From assembly GCA_946186895.1 (NCBI GenBank), contig CAMHOW010000005.1, forward strand, positions 1 to 64,000: DNA of 64,000 nucleotides. Direction: 5' to 3'. The translations under genes were made by a program, and so were the position numbers. The notes below the pieces were generated by a model that was not told the DNA's origin, did not search any database, and saw nothing but the letters and a program-made list of their open reading frames with translations. Below, in pieces: positions 34,582 through 44,601 of the stretch. Origin of the DNA: an uncultured Fibrobacter sp. (GTDB lineage: Bacteria; Fibrobacterota; Fibrobacteria; Fibrobacterales; Fibrobacteraceae). How positions within the stretch are numbered: the stretch's first letter is position 1; the number at the start of each line of letters is the position of its first letter.

Positions 34582-37500
34582 ATGGGATGCTTTAGACATA
34601 AAATGTTGACATGGGCGTTTGCCCTTGGACTTGTGGGGGTGACCCATATTTATGCGGGTTCCCCGATTGTCAAGGTGGACTTCGACATGAGCGGGCGCAA
34701 TTCGAGCGAAGTTACGGAGCCCAACTATATTCCGTGGGTGGTTTCGGGTGTCACTTCCAAGGACACGACCCTTTCGGGCGTAAAAATCGGAATCGCCGGT
34801 AGCAGAAATATTAAGGCCACCTGGTACAAGGCGGGCGTGCAGTCCCCGAGCTACGCAAAACTGGTTTGCGACGGCGTGATTATTGAAAACGGCGGTAACA
34901 TTACGCTCACTTTCTCGAATCTTGCCGCTGGCTCGCACAGTTTGTTGCTTTATCTTAACGATGTCAGCGGTACGGCGACATCGAACAGCATCGATGTCTA
35001 TGTGAACAACTCCAAGCAAACTTCCGTGAAGCCGACGAACCGTGCGCTTTCGACATCCGAGGCCGCTACGGCGTATGTGACGTTCTCTGTAAGCGGGACT
35101 TCCGCTTCTACGGCAATCAAGTTGAATCTGAGCACGGCGACTTTGAATGCGTTTGAACTCAATGTTCCGAATGTGGCGGCACAGGCTTCCAGCCCTTCAC
35201 CAACGGATTTGGATTACCACACCCCACACGACAATGGCGCTCTCACGCTGACCTGGACGGCGGCAAGCGGCGCGACCAAGCACCGCGTATTCTTTGGCAC
35301 GGATTCTACCTCGGTCGCAAAAGCAACAACTAGCACGACAGCGATTTACAAGGGCGAACAGTCCGGCACGACCTACAAGGTTTCGGGAACGACTCCGCTT
35401 TCGACTTATTACTGGCGCGTAGATGAAGTGAACGGTTCTACGGTGACTCAGGGCAATGTGTGGAGCTTTAAGCCGGGACGTCTTGCATTTGAAGGTGCCG
35501 AAGGCTATGGCCGTAACGCTCTCGGTGGTCGTGGTGGCAAGGTGGTTTATGTGACAAACCTGAACGACGATGGCGCAGGCAGTTTGCGCGAGGCGTGCAC
35601 GGCGGATATTGGCCCGCGTACCATTATATTCAAGGTGGCGGGCATGATTCAGCTCAAGTCCCGCTTGGTGTGTAATCATAGCCAAGTGACGATTGCAGGA
35701 CAGTCTGCGCCGGGTAAAGGAATTACCATTAAGAGTGCTCCCATCGGTTTTACCGGCAACGACATGATTATCCGTTTTATGCGAGTGCGTCTGGGATACG
35801 GTCAAACTTATGACGGAATGGGACTCACCGGTGGCGACCACAGCATTCTGGATCACGCATCTATCAGCTGGACCATTGACGAGGCGTTCTCTAGCCGCGG
35901 CGGCAAGAATATCACTCTTCAACGCACCTTGATTTCGGAAGCCTTAAACGTGGCCGACCACCAGAATTATCCGTCGGGTACGGGGCATGGATACGCGGCG
36001 ACCATCGGTGGTGACATCGGAAGTTTCCACCACAACTTGCTGGCCCATAACGAGGGCCGTAACTGGAGTATGGGCGGCGGCCTTGATGGTAATGGTTATT
36101 ATGCCGGTCGCTTGGATATTTTCAACAATGTGGTCTATAACTGGGAAGGCCGCGTCACGGATGGCGGCGCTCATGAGGTGAACTTTGTCGGCAATTACTA
36201 CAAGGCGGGAGCTGCATCGCGCATCTTGGATTATGTGCTGAGTGCGGATCTCGAAGGAACTGGCAATGGTTCGCAGGCGTATTACTTCCACAACAATGTC
36301 TTGCAACTTAAGGATGGCTCGTTTAAGTGCGATGGTACGAATGACGGTAGCACATCGAATGGCGGGTCCGGAAAAGCAGACGCCTGCAAACGCTACACCC
36401 TGAGTAATGGACAGAATCTCAATTGGAATGTGTGGAACAGCAAGCCCTTCTTTGAATCTTATGCGACCATCCAGGGCGCAAAGGCTGCCTATAAGGACGT
36501 GTTGAGCGATGTGGGCCAGCGTATGCCAATTTTAGACAACCACGATCAGCGCATGATTCGCGAAACCAAGAACGGAACCTATAGCGCCACGGGTTCCAAG
36601 AGCGGACTCCCCGGAATCCCTGACCGTGAAACTGATGTCACCGATACCGCGAATATCAAGGGCTGGGAACCGTATCCGAGTGCGAGCTGGGCAGACGATT
36701 ACGATAGCGACCTTGACGGTCTCCCGGACTGGTGGGAAAATATGTATGGCTATAATCCGAAATCCAAGAGTGGCGACTTTAGCGATGCGAATAAGGACCG
36801 CCTGGGTGATGGTTGGACAGAACTGGAACGCTACCTGGAGTGGATGGCTCGCGCCCACTATACTTTTGCAAAGGGTGAAACCCAGGTGATTGACCTTTCG
36901 CAGTTTACTGCAGGCTATGACAACGGAACTTACACGGTTTCCGCTCCGACAGGCGTGACTGCAACTGTGAACGGCTCCAAGATGACGGTCAAGCTTGCCG
37001 ATAATTTCGGTGGCGTTGGCTACATCAAGTTTACGCTTAAGGACAAGGAAGGCGACTCCTTCGGCCGTTATATCGGTGTGACCCAGCAACTTGCCGCAAG
37101 TGCTACTACTCCCACAAGTTCTTCTTCCTCGGAAGCTGTTACGCCGGCATCTAGCAGCTCCGTGACTCCGGCTTCTGCTGCAGGAAGTGCCGACGGTGTT
37201 TACCAGGCCGAAGATGGAACGCTTGCAAATGACGCAATCTTTGAAGACCGCAACACAGGATTTGCTGGAACGGGCTATGTGAACTTTGCTGCAACCGCAG
37301 GCAGTTCCACGAAGATTCCTGTAACAGTAAAGGCTGCTGGTGAATACACCGTGACACTCACCTACGCCCTTGGCAAAGACGAAACACGTAAACTTTGCAT
37401 TAGGGTGGGTGGTGAAGAAGCCGTACAGATGGAATTTGCCTCAACAGGAACATGGACTGACTGGAAAACGGTCGACATTACACTCAACCTTGTTGCCGGT

Positions 37501-37848
37501 GTAAACGAAATTGAGTTTGCTACCATTGATGGCGATGGGCCGAATTTGGATCAGATTAAGCTCACCCTGTCGGAAAATACATCATTTGCCGTGCCGAGTT
37601 CTGTAGCAAAATTCCATTCTAGCGTTTCGAACAATATCGTGTTCATGACCGGAGTTCCGCAGAATGCAAAAATTACCGTGACTGATTTTAGTGGCAAAAA
37701 CCTGATGACACAAAAATCTATCGTGACGACAAACGGCACGGCATCGGTAAGCCTCCAAGATTACGGCTGTGGCATTTACCTAGTGAATATTCGCAGTATT
37801 TATGGTAGTGCCAAGTTTAACAAGACCATCAAGGTTATGCGTAGATAA
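34582..37848 (+). CDS. Multidomain pectate lyase (PL1-like) with CBM35-like module
   Basis: A 1088-residue secreted protein: signal peptide ending near IYAG, a carbohydrate-binding-like beta domain (25-200), a fibronectin-III-type domain (204-300) and a right-handed beta-helix pectate lyase domain (302-700). Lyase marks are FEGAEGYGRNALGGRGG, GSLREAC and DHASISWTIDEA. A Ser/Thr-rich linker (842-870), a CBM35-like module starting YQAEDGTL (872-998) and a basic C-terminal module ending IKVMRR complete it. It should cleave polygalacturonate by beta-elimination. A GTTGTC palindrome lies about 70 bp upstream, and a bidirectional terminator follows. Confidence 0.88.
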   Translation: MGCFRHKMLTWAFALGLVGVTHIYAGSPIVKVDFDMSGRNSSEVTEPNYIPWVVSGVTSKDTTLSGVKIGIAGSRNIKATWYKAGVQSPSYAKLVCDGVIIENGGNITLTFSNLAAGSHSLLLYLNDVSGTATSNSIDVYVNNSKQTSVKPTNRALSTSEAATAYVTFSVSGTSASTAIKLNLSTATLNAFELNVPNVAAQASSPSPTDLDYHTPHDNGALTLTWTAASGATKHRVFFGTDSTSVAKATTSTTAIYKGEQSGTTYKVSGTTPLSTYYWRVDEVNGSTVTQGNVWSFKPGRLAFEGAEGYGRNALGGRGGKVVYVTNLNDDGAGSLREACTADIGPRTIIFKVAGMIQLKSRLVCNHSQVTIAGQSAPGKGITIKSAPIGFTGNDMIIRFMRVRLGYGQTYDGMGLTGGDHSILDHASISWTIDEAFSSRGGKNITLQRTLISEALNVADHQNYPSGTGHGYAATIGGDIGSFHHNLLAHNEGRNWSMGGGLDGNGYYAGRLDIFNNVVYNWEGRVTDGGAHEVNFVGNYYKAGAASRILDYVLSADLEGTGNGSQAYYFHNNVLQLKDGSFKCDGTNDGSTSNGGSGKADACKRYTLSNGQNLNWNVWNSKPFFESYATIQGAKAAYKDVLSDVGQRMPILDNHDQRMIRETKNGTYSATGSKSGLPGIPDRETDVTDTANIKGWEPYPSASWADDYDSDLDGLPDWWENMYGYNPKSKSGDFSDANKDRLGDGWTELERYLEWMARAHYTFAKGETQVIDLSQFTAGYDNGTYTVSAPTGVTATVNGSKMTVKLADNFGGVGYIKFTLKDKEGDSFGRYIGVTQQLAASATTPTSSSSSEAVTPASSSSVTPASAAGSADGVYQAEDGTLANDAIFEDRNTGFAGTGYVNFAATAGSSTKIPVTVKAAGEYTVTLTYALGKDETRKLCIRVGGEEAVQMEFASTGTWTDWKTVDITLNLVAGVNEIEFATIDGDGPNLDQIKLTLSENTSFAVPSSVAKFHSSVSNNIVFMTGVPQNAKITVTDFSGKNLMTQKSIVTTNGTASVSLQDYGCGIYLVNIRSIYGSAKFNKTIKVMRR

Positions 37849-37876
37849 GTCGCAAATGGAACCTTATACACTTAAC

Positions 37877-37912
37877 AAAAAAGGCCTAGGCTCGAATGAG
37901 TCTAGGCTTTTA
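37877..37912. terminator. Bidirectional terminator between PL1 and TIGR02147 gene
   Basis: GCCTAGGCTC/GAGTCTAGGC stem (one G-T pair) with a GAAT loop, flanked by A tract on the left and TTTTAT on the right. It can serve both convergent genes. Confidence 0.85.
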
Positions 37913-37922
37913 TCGAAAGCGT

Positions 37923-38774
37923 CTATTCTTTTCCGCCTACGGGGAAGAGGGCGAACTGTAGTTGGAAAACCTTGTCGCTGGATTCATCTTCTTCGGCGAT
38001 GAGGGCGATCTCTTTGCGGAAGGCGTTGATGCGCTCTACGATGCGCTCGTAGCCCTCTTGGCTTATGCCGAGGGTGAGCCCTGAAATGTGACGCGTGCCC
38101 GGAGGGTCGCGGTCAATAGAATCGGCGGCGAGCTTTAGGCATTGCTGATGGTATCCGCGGAGCGCGAGTCTCGAAGTGCGGTCGCCGGTAGTGATGGCAT
38201 TTTCGGTAAGCGTGTAGTTGCCGCCCTTGTCTTTTTTAATGAGCAGGCAGTCTTCGAGAAGCTTTACGGACTTTTTTGCTTCTTCGGCGGTGATGCGGGG
38301 GTGTACCCTTTTTGCGAGTGTCTCGTAGTCACCGTCAAAACCGAACATGCCGATAAGGCTGCGTATGGTGAGGTGCCTCCAGTCTGAATACACCATGTAT
38401 TGCGTGTGCCCGAGCAGGTGCTGCTTTTCGGCAAATCGCACGACCTTGAGTACGGCTTGCATCTCGTTAAATGCAGCGTTTCTCTCTTCGGTGGTTTCGG
38501 CCTGGTTGAACTTGACGAGGGCTATAAAGAATTCCGTCTCGTGCTTGCCGAGTCGAAGCCCGCTTGCAACTTTAGGAATGCTCTGGCTCGAAAGGTTCTT
38601 GTCGCCGTTCATGACGCGGCTGATGAAATCTTTCGCCTTGAAACCGATCTTGTCAGAAAATACGCGGAGAGAGAAGGCCGGGTTGGCCTCCTTTTTTGCG
38701 TTATAGTAATCTTTCAGAAATTCCCGGTAATCCAGGTATTCGAAGATTTTTTTTGTCGGTTTCGGTGCTCCCAT
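37923..38774 (-). CDS. TIGR02147 family regulator, copy 1
   Basis: A 283-residue cytosolic protein of the TIGR02147 family, named for its expansion in F. succinogenes. Visible marks: IFEYLDYREFLKDYY start, a helix-turn-helix-like segment SLRVFSDKIGFKAKDFISRVMNG (about 35-57), LSSQSIPKVASGLRL, LVKFNQAET and a second winged-helix-like part around ITAEEAKKSVKLLEDCLLIKK. DNA binding is inferred from these segments; targets are unknown. It diverges from a pectate lyase gene, with a perfect palindrome between them, making it a candidate controller of the pectinase genes. Confidence 0.85.
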   Translation of the reverse strand: MGAPKPTKKIFEYLDYREFLKDYYNAKKEANPAFSLRVFSDKIGFKAKDFISRVMNGDKNLSSQSIPKVASGLRLGKHETEFFIALVKFNQAETTEERNAAFNEMQAVLKVVRFAEKQHLLGHTQYMVYSDWRHLTIRSLIGMFGFDGDYETLAKRVHPRITAEEAKKSVKLLEDCLLIKKDKGGNYTLTENAITTGDRTSRLALRGYHQQCLKLAADSIDRDPPGTRHISGLTLGISQEGYERIVERINAFRKEIALIAEEDESSDKVFQLQFALFPVGGKE

Positions 38775-38824
38775 GCTCTAAATGTAAGAAAAAAGCCCCT
38801 TTGCGGGATTAGGGAATGTATAAT

Positions 38825-38846
38825 AGCGTTGTCCAGAAACAACGCT
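38825..38846. promoter_or_regulatory. Perfect 8-bp-arm palindrome between TIGR02147 gene and second PL1 gene
   Basis: AGCGTTGT and ACAACGCT flank six bases. Read as GTTGTC-N4-AACAAC it matches the other sites with one change. A further half-site GCGTTGTCC lies at 38935-38943, directly before the lyase start codon. Confidence 0.6.
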
Positions 38847-38959
38847 AAATTGCGGTCAGTTGAAAAATATGTGGCAAAAATACCCGTTTTGAGGTAGATT
38901 TTGTGTAGTTCCGGCAAAAATGGCGCAAATGGGTGCGTTGTCCGGGAAAAGGGTGTATT

Positions 38960-41518
38960 ATGTTGAAAAGGATGTTTGGGACCGTGGCGTGCGGAGTGTG
39001 GGTTGCCGCTGCGGCGATAAGCCCCTCCGAGGTGGTGTCGCTTCCGGGCGACGCCGCTTACGGTGGTGGTGACAAGGTTGGTTCGCAACTGATTGCTGCG
39101 ACTTACAATGGGGGAGAAGGTCCCGGTATTTGGATTGTGGCCGATGGCGGTTACCGGCTTTATCACAATGGGGCTTTGCTTGCCGAAGATAACCAGGCGG
39201 GCCGAGTGCGTTTTATTCCGATGACCTTCTTGCCGGGTGAAAATGCAATTTCGGTGGTGGGCGTGAACGGTCAGGGTGCCCCCGGCGTGATGGTACAGAT
39301 TGACGAATTGCACGAATCTTACTATTCCGGTAGTGGCTGGAAATCAAAGCCTGTGGTAAGCAACAATTCCTGGAAGAATAAGGGCCGCGACCTTTCCAAA
39401 TGGGGTGGGGCTACGACGCTCAGTTATGCGAATACCAAGATGCCCAGCGGTGGGGTTTTGAATGGTTTTGCTCCAAATACGCAGGCCAAGTGGATCTGGA
39501 CGAGTGCGGAGACGGACCCGATGGCGGTTTTGCTTTTCACGTTCTACGTGAAGGCCGAAGGCTTCGGCGCTGCTACGACGGGCGGCGACGCGGGCAAGAT
39601 TGTGGTGGCGACCGACTCGGCGAGCATCCGCAAGAATCTACAGAGCAACGACGCTGTGACAATCCTCGTGCCCGAAGGCACCTACGACTTCAGGCGCTTC
39701 AGGAATGCTGTCACCGAAGCCAAAAGCAAGGGCCGCACCTGGTGCAAAACGACATGTACCGAGAAGAATCGCGTGACGGGCAAGACCAATACGTTCTACC
39801 GTATTACTTTCAAGGCGAATAGCTGTAGCGATTTGACCGAGGCAGGTGTGCAAATTGTACAGGAAAGCGAAAACCTGCAGCAATGGGAAAACTGGATTAC
39901 CACCAAGCCCAACAAGAGCCTCGTGGGTATGGGTCGCGGCGCGAACCTGCGAGGAGCCGCTATTGCCGTGCGAAGCAATGAAGGTTCTTACAACCACATT
40001 TACCGTAACCTTGCCATTTATGACGTGAACCCGCACCTGATTGAAGGCGGTGATGGCCTCGAGACGGTGGGTACGGCGTCGAAACATGTGAAGGGATTCT
40101 GGGCCGACCATATCAGCTATAAGTGGATCAGCGACGGCATGGATATGGAATTCGTGGACGACGCGACCATCAGTTACCTGGATTTCGACGGCGCGAACGA
40201 TTTCAACTGCTGGGGAACGGACCCCTACATGGCGCTGGTGGAGGATGCCCATCTGACTTACGCCAACAACTACTGGCACAATACATACGGCCGCGTGCCG
40301 AAGGTGACCGGCGAAAGCGACGGTTCGCAGGTCCATTTGTACAACCAGTATGTCGATTACAACCGCTTCTTTATCGCGGGTGCGGATGGGCACAGTGCAA
40401 ACGCGAAGGCTTACGTGCGCTACGAGAACAGCTATATCGATAACGGCCAGGGCTATTTGGCCGAATGGGGCGACAACGGCTACGTTTACTTTAGTGGAGT
40501 CACGTTCGGGAGCGGTACCAAGCAACAGCACCGCTACAACGGTACGGTGACGCAGGGTGTTCCGCAGGCAGAAACGTTTACCCCGAGCTACAGTTTTGAA
40601 AAACGTAATGTTGCGAGCCTCCCGACGGAAATGAAGACCCTTACAGGTGTGGGTGGCCGTTACGGCAAGATGCCTACTTACAATCAGGCTTTCGGACTGA
40701 GCAACAAGGCGGCGACGGTCTCGATGACCGCCCCTGCGTCGGGTGCGAAGTTCAGTGCCGGCGATGCGGTTACATTGAAGGCCGACGCGAAGGATAACGA
40801 TGGTTCCGTGAAGAGCGTGGCGTTCTATGTGGGCAATACTTTGGTCGGCTCTGCGACAAGCGCTCCCTACCAGGTCAACGCGAGTGGGCTTGAGCCGGGC
40901 ATGTATTCCGCAGTTGCAGTCGTGACGGACAATTCGGGTCTTTCGCAGATGTCCGCGTTCGTGACCTTCTCTGTCGAAGGGACTGTCTATCCTGAGGTTG
41001 TAAAGTGCGGTTGGGGTTCCAGCAGCCAGAGCATCAATCTGGGCGAACCGATTGTAGATTTCTGCTACACCTGGAGCGGTGCCGAGACGGTCGTGCCCGA
41101 GGGCTTCCCGACGGGCGTTACGACCAGCATCGATAAAACAAACCGCAAGATATCCATCAGCGGCACTCCTGCCGAAGCGGGCGAGTTCGCCTTCAAGGTG
41201 TGGGCGACCAACAATGACTCCACATTTATTAAAAGCGGTCGCATCGTGGTGGTGGACCCGAACGCTCCCGAATCGTCTTCGAGTGTTGAACCGGAATCAT
41301 CTTCGGGCGAAATCGTGGAATCGAGCAGTGGAACGACCCTGTTTGCGCAACGTATGAACTGGGCGACCGAGGCGGAAGCGGACTACTACCGTATATTCGA
41401 CATGCAGGGTAGGCCGCTCTATTCCGGCGACAGAATGCCCTCGCATATGCCTGCCATCCGCGTCATCGTCGTAGAATATTCTCAAAAGGGTACGGTAATG
41501 CGTCGTTATGTACAATAA
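38960..41518 (+). CDS. Second multidomain pectate lyase (PL1-like)
   Basis: An 852-residue secreted enzyme; ATG 38960 follows AAAGGGTG, and the GTG at 38933 in the track is less likely. After the signal peptide (to about 25) comes an N-terminal beta domain and then the lyase beta-helix (about 227-540). Calcium-site and helix marks are HISYKWISDGMDMEF, YANNYWHNTYGRVPKV and ENSYIDNGQGYLAEWG. Two Ig-like domains follow (586-675, beginning APASGAKFSAGD; 678-765). A short SSS linker leads to a basic C-terminal module ending MRRYVQ. It lacks the CBM35 found in the other pectinases. Confidence 0.87.
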   Translation: MLKRMFGTVACGVWVAAAAISPSEVVSLPGDAAYGGGDKVGSQLIAATYNGGEGPGIWIVADGGYRLYHNGALLAEDNQAGRVRFIPMTFLPGENAISVVGVNGQGAPGVMVQIDELHESYYSGSGWKSKPVVSNNSWKNKGRDLSKWGGATTLSYANTKMPSGGVLNGFAPNTQAKWIWTSAETDPMAVLLFTFYVKAEGFGAATTGGDAGKIVVATDSASIRKNLQSNDAVTILVPEGTYDFRRFRNAVTEAKSKGRTWCKTTCTEKNRVTGKTNTFYRITFKANSCSDLTEAGVQIVQESENLQQWENWITTKPNKSLVGMGRGANLRGAAIAVRSNEGSYNHIYRNLAIYDVNPHLIEGGDGLETVGTASKHVKGFWADHISYKWISDGMDMEFVDDATISYLDFDGANDFNCWGTDPYMALVEDAHLTYANNYWHNTYGRVPKVTGESDGSQVHLYNQYVDYNRFFIAGADGHSANAKAYVRYENSYIDNGQGYLAEWGDNGYVYFSGVTFGSGTKQQHRYNGTVTQGVPQAETFTPSYSFEKRNVASLPTEMKTLTGVGGRYGKMPTYNQAFGLSNKAATVSMTAPASGAKFSAGDAVTLKADAKDNDGSVKSVAFYVGNTLVGSATSAPYQVNASGLEPGMYSAVAVVTDNSGLSQMSAFVTFSVEGTVYPEVVKCGWGSSSQSINLGEPIVDFCYTWSGAETVVPEGFPTGVTTSIDKTNRKISISGTPAEAGEFAFKVWATNNDSTFIKSGRIVVVDPNAPESSSSVEPESSSGEIVESSSGTTLFAQRMNWATEAEADYYRIFDMQGRPLYSGDRMPSHMPAIRVIVVEYSQKGTVMRRYVQ

Positions 41519-41558
41519 ATCCTTCCATTTTTCTTGATTCTTATTTATATTGGTATTG

Positions 41559-43238
41559 ATGAGATCCTGTAAGAACATCCTGGCTATGTTGGCGGCGGCT
41601 GCCGCCTTTTCGGGGTGTTCTTCTGCCGATAAGGTGGCGGGTAACAGTGCTGAGACAGGTTCTCCGGAACTTGCGGGAATTTTGGTGCTAAATGACGGCA
41701 AGCTAGCCGCCCATGCGCATGTGCAATGTGTGCCTGAAGGCTACGATGCTACGTCCGATAAGGCGTTGCCGACCGCTTTTGTAACCGAGACAGATGAGAA
41801 CGGCTATTACAGCTTAGATTCCGTGCCCGATGGAACGTATGCACTAGAAGCTTTCCACGAGAAATCGGGCAAGCGGCTCCTGGTGCAGGGTGTGAAGGTA
41901 ACAGAGGATGATTCTCTTGCCGTAAGCGATACGCTGCGTGCGCCGGGGGTGGTGAAGATTAAGGGGCCTGGTAGTCTTGAAGAGGGCGCAACGGGCGTTG
42001 CTACTGTACTTGGAACGACTATCCATAGGACTGTGAAGGTTTCCCATTCCGTGATTGTGGTGGATAGCCTGCCGGCAGGTTCACTTAATTTGCGGGTAAT
42101 CTTTGGTCGTGAGCAGCTTAGCCCGCTGACTTTTGAGAAGGTTAAAGTTGTAGCTGGTGATACGGAGACCGTTGTATTGCCGAGTGTGATTGAGCCGGAT
42201 GCCGGGATTTCTTGGGATTCTGTTTCCTTTAACTTTGTAGCCCCGCTTGCACTTCCCAAGGGTACGGATACGCTGACATCTTTCGTGAGCAATATTCCGA
42301 TTGCCATTCGCCTGACGGCAGACAATTTTCCCTTCGATTCGATTGCGAATATGAACGGCCGTTGGGAGGCTGTGCGCATATCGAAAAATGGAAACCGTAG
42401 CAAAAAACTTCCGATTTCGTACCCCGATTTTGATAAGCGTGCAAAAGAGGCTGTGCTCTGGGTGAACGTAGATTCGCTGAACGTGGGTGATTCACTGGAA
42501 CTTTCTTATGATGGCTTGCAGTATTCCGTCTACGCACGGGATGTTTTTCCGACGAACCGAAGCTACTCTCTGGTGTGGCATTTTGGCAATGCCCTTTCTC
42601 CTGTGACTGATGCTTCCGAGTATGGTTATTTTGATGGAAGTGCACTTAGTTCTGTTTATTCAGATGCGTTCGTCGATGGTGCTGTGGGCGGCGGTATAAA
42701 ATTTGATTCGGCTTATTACTTCTATGTTGACAATTCTGCGAAGCCCGACAGCGCACGTAAGGTGAACTTGAACTTTGATGGTAGTGGATACTTCTGTTTT
42801 TCGGTGTGGGTAAAGCTTGATGCAGTTGACAAGGAACAAACCATTTTTGAAAAGGCCAAGGAATACGCGTTGCGGTTTGATCCGGCCAAGGGCTTTGTCG
42901 TAGAACTATGGGTTCCTGGTGCGGATTCTGATTCTGTAAAATACGCTTGGGCGTCCGGTAAATCGAGTGTTAAGGCCGGCGAATGGACCTACATTGCATT
43001 TAGCCATCATACAAATTCTCAAGCAAACTTCTACGTAAACGACCTTAAGGTTGAATCAGACCCAGAAGAAACGGCCTGGACGGATGCTCGTAATTTGACT
43101 GACTTTAAGGTCGGTGGCTTTGCCGGCGTAATTGACGAACTTATGCTCGGCGGGTGCTTCCGCGATGATTCCTGGACTCGCCTTACTTATTTGAACCAAC
43201 GTCCCGATAATTACTGGCCTGTGGTTACGCCTAGATAG
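41559..43238 (+). CDS. LamG-like lipoprotein with carboxypeptidase-regulatory-like domain
   Basis: A 559-residue lipoprotein. ATG 41559 (MRSCKNIL) is preferred to the TTG at 41550; the lipobox is FSGC. Residues about 45-110 form a CarboxypepD_reg-like beta sandwich (DENGYYSLDSVPDGTYAL). The middle is beta-rich with SLNVGDSLELSYD. Residues about 350-545 form a concanavalin/LamG-like jelly roll (GYFCFSVWVKLD, GEWTYIAFSHH, GVIDELMLGG). It starts 40 bp after the pectate lyase and may be cotranscribed. It shares its architecture with the convergent lipoprotein and probably binds carbohydrate at the surface. Confidence 0.78.
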   Translation: MRSCKNILAMLAAAAAFSGCSSADKVAGNSAETGSPELAGILVLNDGKLAAHAHVQCVPEGYDATSDKALPTAFVTETDENGYYSLDSVPDGTYALEAFHEKSGKRLLVQGVKVTEDDSLAVSDTLRAPGVVKIKGPGSLEEGATGVATVLGTTIHRTVKVSHSVIVVDSLPAGSLNLRVIFGREQLSPLTFEKVKVVAGDTETVVLPSVIEPDAGISWDSVSFNFVAPLALPKGTDTLTSFVSNIPIAIRLTADNFPFDSIANMNGRWEAVRISKNGNRSKKLPISYPDFDKRAKEAVLWVNVDSLNVGDSLELSYDGLQYSVYARDVFPTNRSYSLVWHFGNALSPVTDASEYGYFDGSALSSVYSDAFVDGAVGGGIKFDSAYYFYVDNSAKPDSARKVNLNFDGSGYFCFSVWVKLDAVDKEQTIFEKAKEYALRFDPAKGFVVELWVPGADSDSVKYAWASGKSSVKAGEWTYIAFSHHTNSQANFYVNDLKVESDPEETAWTDARNLTDFKVGGFAGVIDELMLGGCFRDDSWTRLTYLNQRPDNYWPVVTPR

Positions 43239-44601
43239 GCTTATAAGAACTGTATTTGGCTTTAATCCATTCAGGGCTACGTGCCCTCGTTTCTACGATT
43301 ACATTGCTGATTGCACCGTTCCAGGTCTCAGTCTCGATTTCGTTACCGCCTATGCGGAAAGGTACACTGCGGTTCAGCTTGTTGGGAACGAATTCCATTG
43401 AGAATTCGGTGCCGTTGGTACCCGTAATCGGGACAGGCTCGCCGTTCACGTACATGCTCACCAGGTGGTTCCTAGAAACGAGTGTCAAGAAAATCCATTC
43501 ACCGACAGGAATAGAGGCCGAATCCCCGAAGTACACTGCTTCGGGTACGCCGGGCATGCTCTTCATCACAGCAAAAGACTTACTGTTCATCTCGTAGTGC
43601 CATTGGAATCGCGATGTGGAATCGCTCCAGTAAGCGCGCTGACAGAAAAGCACCTGGTGTTCATCGTTGGGGCCGTTCCATTTGGTCCACAGCGAAAGCG
43701 TAAAATCGCCATTGGTTGGGTTGAGCGTGTCAAGGTCAATATACTGGCCCTTGTCTAGCATCACGGCGCGGCCACCAATACCTTCGATGTATTTTACGTT
43801 ATCAGCCAGCTTACCGTCGTGATTGAATACCTCTTCATCGCCATTCATTTCGATGTTCACCGTAGTCCATCCTGTGTCAGTGTTGAGAACTTGATCGGTA
43901 TTGTAAAAAGTGAACCCGTATTCATCGCCAAGCAGGTCAAGGTCTGGGCTCCATAGGAATCCATTATGGTTTTCTAACTGCGGAATGATTAGCGTGTCGC
44001 CTTTATCCTGTATTGAGAATTGGATATGGCCTAGCACTGAATCACTTTCGGAATAGATCAGCTCCGCATGCATTCCGGGCGGGATAGAGTCAAAGCTAAA
44101 CGAGCCGTCTTCTTTCACGTTGGCCACGAGATGTGTTCCGCTAATACGGACTTTGCCTGATGTTGCTCCGGAAATGCTCCCGCGGGCAACTTTGCGCGCA
44201 CCGATGTGAATTTCGGTATCAACGTTTTCTGACGCAAGAGCGAGGCCTGAAAGTGAATCTGATTTTGCGAACAAATAGAATCCGGAGATCCCTTCTACGC
44301 TGCTCTGAGCAAAATCTGCAATAATGGGCTTATGAGGTATCTTGAATTCGAACTGACCCTTTGAATCGGCAATAGCTTCGCTAGAATCAACAATGGCAAC
44401 GCCGTTGTCCCTATACAGGGCGAGTCGTGCGGCAGGTGCTATTTTACCTTGCATATTGACAACCGTTCCGCGGACTCGTATCGTGTCGGTTTCTTGGGCG
44501 ACTGTATTCCCGATATCGGTCACGCCGCCGGCGACATCTTCGCTGTTAGAGCAGGCAAGCAAAATAAGGGGAGTGGTAAGTGCTAATATCAATCGGTTCA
44601 T
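43231..44601 (-). CDS. LamG-like lipoprotein coupled to a TIGR02147 regulator
   Basis: A 456-residue lipoprotein with lipobox LLAC. A CarboxypepD_reg-like domain (about 40-85, DSKGQFEFKIPH), a second sandwich (SGTHLVANVKEDGSFSFDSIPPG) and a C-terminal LamG-like domain (about 265-450; GDFTLSLWTKWNG, GEWIFLTLVSRNHLVSMYVNG) are visible. Its start codon overlaps the stop of the TIGR02147 gene as ATGA, implying translational coupling. Its last 8 bp overlap the convergent paralogous lipoprotein. It is a candidate surface sensor partnered with the regulator; that role is inference. Confidence 0.78.
   Translation of the reverse strand: MNRLILALTTPLILLACSNSEDVAGGVTDIGNTVAQETDTIRVRGTVVNMQGKIAPAARLALYRDNGVAIVDSSEAIADSKGQFEFKIPHKPIIADFAQSSVEGISGFYLFAKSDSLSGLALASENVDTEIHIGARKVARGSISGATSGKVRISGTHLVANVKEDGSFSFDSIPPGMHAELIYSESDSVLGHIQFSIQDKGDTLIIPQLENHNGFLWSPDLDLLGDEYGFTFYNTDQVLNTDTGWTTVNIEMNGDEEVFNHDGKLADNVKYIEGIGGRAVMLDKGQYIDLDTLNPTNGDFTLSLWTKWNGPNDEHQVLFCQRAYWSDSTSRFQWHYEMNSKSFAVMKSMPGVPEAVYFGDSASIPVGEWIFLTLVSRNHLVSMYVNGEPVPITGTNGTEFSMEFVPNKLNRSVPFRIGGNEIETETWNGAISNVIVETRARSPEWIKAKYSSYKPI

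Noticed and set aside
39638-40531. 297-residue minus-strand ORF inside the second pectate lyase gene
   Set aside because: Shadow of a GC-rich coding strand; Val/Ala/His-rich text without motifs.
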